A stretch of DNA of 6,208 bases from Chitinophagaceae bacterium (GTDB lineage: Bacteria; Bacteroidota; Bacteroidia; Chitinophagales; Chitinophagaceae): positions 1 through 6,208 of the forward strand of contig CANCKV010000214.1 in NCBI GenBank assembly GCA_947378615.1, in the 5' to 3' direction. Positions 3,990 through 6,208 of this stretch are shown here, one piece after another (positions within the stretch are counted from its first letter, which is position 1; the number at the start of each line of letters is the position of its first letter). Below the pieces are notes generated by a model. That model worked only from the letters and a program-made list of their open reading frames with translations, was not told the DNA's origin and searched no databases. The translations under genes were made by a program, and so were the position numbers.

Positions 3990-6208
3990 TTAATTTTTTT
4001 TCTTGAAATTTTCAACCTGTCCCATTAATTGGTCAAACACTTCATCATTGTGTTGTGGTGGGTAACCATTTTGTACCAAACAGAAGAATATTTTTTGATT
4101 TAAGTCAGCTTTCACATTGGTATTGTTGAGCCAGTCCGTAAACGATGATTGCACATCAATTAACTCTTTAATTTTTTGAGCTAAAAGTTTACACTTATCA
4201 TTAATAATTAAACTACCCACTTTTTTGTCTTTACCGTATTCGAAGTTATACTTGTCGCGTAAATGGATAAGAATGTCATAGAAAGCTTTTTCCTCAAACG
4301 TCAACCCAAGTTGTCTAAAACTATCTTTGTCTTCCCCTAATTTTGAGAGTATATCCAAAGCCTGTTGAGTAGCATTTCTGATAATTGAATTTACCGCCTC
4401 TGTTTGTGTTTCAGTTGCTTCTTTAGATGATAAACTTGCCCTTCTATTATGGTATTCATCCAGTGTTTTTTTGAGCAACTCTTCAAATTTTTCTGCTGCT
4501 ATTTTGTTTGTGTCCTTGTACTCTTTGATTGACTTACGTAGCATCTTAACCAAGACTTCAAGTTTAGTAGCTGGTAATTTTATGAGATCCAATTGATCAA
4601 CAAACTCTGGACTAAAGATGCTTTCTTCTACATCGGTTTGCAGAATACTTACTACAGAATTACATTTCAACGCCTCAGCAACCATCCTTTCAACGGCACG
4701 ATTCATACTTTCTGTGTCGTGTTTTTCACCAGATGTTTTTCTGATATAAGACGCTACCGCCATAAAGCACTGCGATAAGGAGAGTTGATCATTTGTGAGT
4801 ACATTCGATGGTTGACAAATGTCATAAGCGGTTCTCAATCGCCTCACATGAGCTAAAAAGAATGTCTTTACATTAACGTTTTGCGGTTTTTCCTTTCCAT
4901 TGCTAAGATTTAGCTGATCTGTCAAAGTGATGATGTAATCGGCAGCCGATGACAAGCACTCTAATCTATCCAAAGGACTTGTTTTTGGATTTGTAAATGG
5001 TGTGATGTCAAGACCAACAAATACATCTTTGAGTATTTTCAATTCAATAATTAGAGCCTCTAATGCTTGTTGTACATCATCTTCGCTTGGACCAAATGTT
5101 TCTCCTCCAAACTTACGCATTGCCTCCATCATATTATCTCGAATACCTATGTAGTCAATAATATATCCAAATTCCTTGCCTGTGTATTTTCGGTTTACAC
5201 GACTAATTGTTTGAATAAGACTCTGTTTTTGTAGCGGCTTGTCGTTGTATAGGTAAGTTAGTGATGGAACATCAAAGCCAGTAATCCACATATCAACAAC
5301 AATTACGATGCGAAAATTTGAATGCTCCGTTTTGAATGCATCATCTAACTTTTTACTTCGTGCTTTATCGCCTATGTAGTTATACATATCCTCTGGGTCA
5401 TCTTTACCTCGTGTAGCAACCATGGCAATAGTTGGCATTGGAGAAAGTTCCGTTAACTCGTCAGAAGTCAATTTACTATCGTCAGGTGACTTCTTTTCTT
5501 CAAACCATTCAGGCTTTTGCTCTTTGAATTTTTGAAGTAATCTGTATGCAATTGTACGCCTGCTGGCTACAATCATTGCTTTTTGTACTACATCGGGTTT
5601 GTTTTCGCAAGCATTTGAGTAATGTTCTATAATATCCTTTGCAAGGCGATCTAAACGTTCTTCATCACCAAGAATTACTTCCATTGCACTCATTGCTTTT
5701 TTACTAACAACTACATCATCTTCCGTTGCACCCTCATCAGCGCATTGCTTATAGAATGCGTCTATCTCTTTTACTTTCTCGCTATCGAGCGTAACATTTG
5801 CTATGCGAGGAATATATTTTAATTCAACTGTGATATCATCTTCAACAGATTGTTGCATTGTGTATCTATCCACCACCTCACCAAAGACTTGAATAGTCTC
5901 ATCAATAGGAGTGCCTGTAAAACCAACAAATGTGGCATTGGGAAATGCACTTCGTAAATGCTCAGCATAAGGCTTTGTTATGAATGCTCCAATAGGAGTC
6001 TCCTTTTCGCCTTCTTTTTTTGCTTTTTGATCCTTTACTTTTAACTGCGGATTCAAACGTACTTGACTGCGATGTGCCTCGTCAGAAAAACAAATAATGT
6101 TTTTACGGGTATTCAGTTCGCCTATTTCTTCGCAGAATTTTTGGATGGTACAAATAAAGAAACCGCCAGACTCTCTGATGGATAGTTCTGTTTTAAGATC
6201 TTTTCTAT
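3990..6208 (-). CDS. hsdR: Type I restriction subunit HsdR, 5' end missing
   Basis: The frame enters from the right edge and ends with TAA at 3992-3990, giving 738 visible residues; a TTG at 6056 is internal and not the true start. This is the motor subunit of a type I restriction-modification complex (with HsdM and HsdS), which translocates DNA using ATP and cuts unmethylated DNA far from its site. In visible numbering: FFICTIQKF (16-24), Walker B DEAH (42-45), FTGTP motif III (96-100), ITGFDVP (308-314) and the arginine-finger motif QTISRVNR (332-339), all superfamily 2 helicase signatures. The HsdR C-terminal domain includes LTFEEKAFYDIL and ends with a typical ...NGYPP. Family members are about 1000-1100 aa, so roughly 300 residues, including the PD-(D/E)xK nuclease and Walker A, lie outside the window. 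It is the first visible gene of the operon; hsdM and hsdS are expected to the right. Its GC looks higher than that of the DUF262 gene. No frameshift is seen. Confidence 0.97.
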   Translation of the reverse strand, partial: RKDLKTELSIRESGGFFICTIQKFCEEIGELNTRKNIICFSDEAHRSQVRLNPQLKVKDQKAKKEGEKETPIGAFITKPYAEHLRSAFPNATFVGFTGTPIDETIQVFGEVVDRYTMQQSVEDDITVELKYIPRIANVTLDSEKVKEIDAFYKQCADEGATEDDVVVSKKAMSAMEVILGDEERLDRLAKDIIEHYSNACENKPDVVQKAMIVASRRTIAYRLLQKFKEQKPEWFEEKKSPDDSKLTSDELTELSPMPTIAMVATRGKDDPEDMYNYIGDKARSKKLDDAFKTEHSNFRIVIVVDMWITGFDVPSLTYLYNDKPLQKQSLIQTISRVNRKYTGKEFGYIIDYIGIRDNMMEAMRKFGGETFGPSEDDVQQALEALIIELKILKDVFVGLDITPFTNPKTSPLDRLECLSSAADYIITLTDQLNLSNGKEKPQNVNVKTFFLAHVRRLRTAYDICQPSNVLTNDQLSLSQCFMAVASYIRKTSGEKHDTESMNRAVERMVAEALKCNSVVSILQTDVEESIFSPEFVDQLDLIKLPATKLEVLVKMLRKSIKEYKDTNKIAAEKFEELLKKTLDEYHNRRASLSSKEATETQTEAVNSIIRNATQQALDILSKLGEDKDSFRQLGLTFEEKAFYDILIHLRDKYNFEYGKDKKVGSLIINDKCKLLAQKIKELIDVQSSFTDWLNNTNVKADLNQKIFFCLVQNGYPPQHNDEVFDQLMGQVENFKKKN

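Noticed and set aside
4593..4778. 61-aa plus-strand open frame
   Set aside because: Antisense to hsdR with no sensible composition or start context.
3990..6056. TTG at 6056 as the start of hsdR
   Set aside because: The same frame continues upstream to the window edge and carries the essential DEAH motif, so the start lies outside the window.
1..6208. CRISPR array, tRNA, rRNA, insertion sequence or integrase
   Set aside because: No regularly spaced repeats, cloverleaf-like sequences, rRNA-like stretches or transposase/recombinase motifs were seen on either strand.

Overview
The window is AT-rich and looks like chromosomal DNA of a member of the Bacteroidota. The evidence is the lack of recognisable Shine-Dalgarno sequences, A-rich stretches such as AAAACAA in front of ATG codons, and a lipoprotein signal ending in L-I-S-C. 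The phylum is inferred from style, not from a marker gene. Every convincing gene lies on the minus strand, so transcription runs from the right edge to the left.

Right two thirds (about 1305-6208): a compact restriction operon. In order of transcription it holds (1) hsdR, the motor/nuclease subunit of a type I restriction-modification system, whose 5' part lies beyond the right edge; (2) a DUF262 protein with a C-terminal HNH/DUF1524-like nuclease, related to the GmrSD, BrxU and SspE restriction factors; and (3) a short protein with a ScoMcrA-like SRA domain and an HNH nuclease domain, a probable modification-dependent (type IV) enzyme. The gaps are 10 nt and 2 nt, so the genes are very likely co-transcribed and translationally coupled. 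HsdR cuts DNA lacking the host methyl mark, whereas the other two belong to families that usually attack modified DNA. The operon would therefore cover phages with either plain or modified genomes. The partners hsdM and hsdS are not in the window and would be expected to the right.

Boundary (1050-1304): no confident gene. It contains a long interrupted hairpin directly after the SRA-HNH stop, a 12-bp direct repeat, an open frame without a start on the plus strand, and a competing small open frame on the minus strand that ends in an ATGA overlap with the next gene. It reads like a degraded junction at the end of the defence operon.

Left third (1-1049): two small overlapping genes of unknown function (58 aa basic, 100 aa acidic), then a 250-base gene-free stretch with an inverted repeat and a terminator-like hairpin whose U-tract faces the plus strand, then the N-terminal part of a small lipoprotein gene that runs off the left edge.

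No tRNA, rRNA, CRISPR array, transposase or integrase gene was seen.
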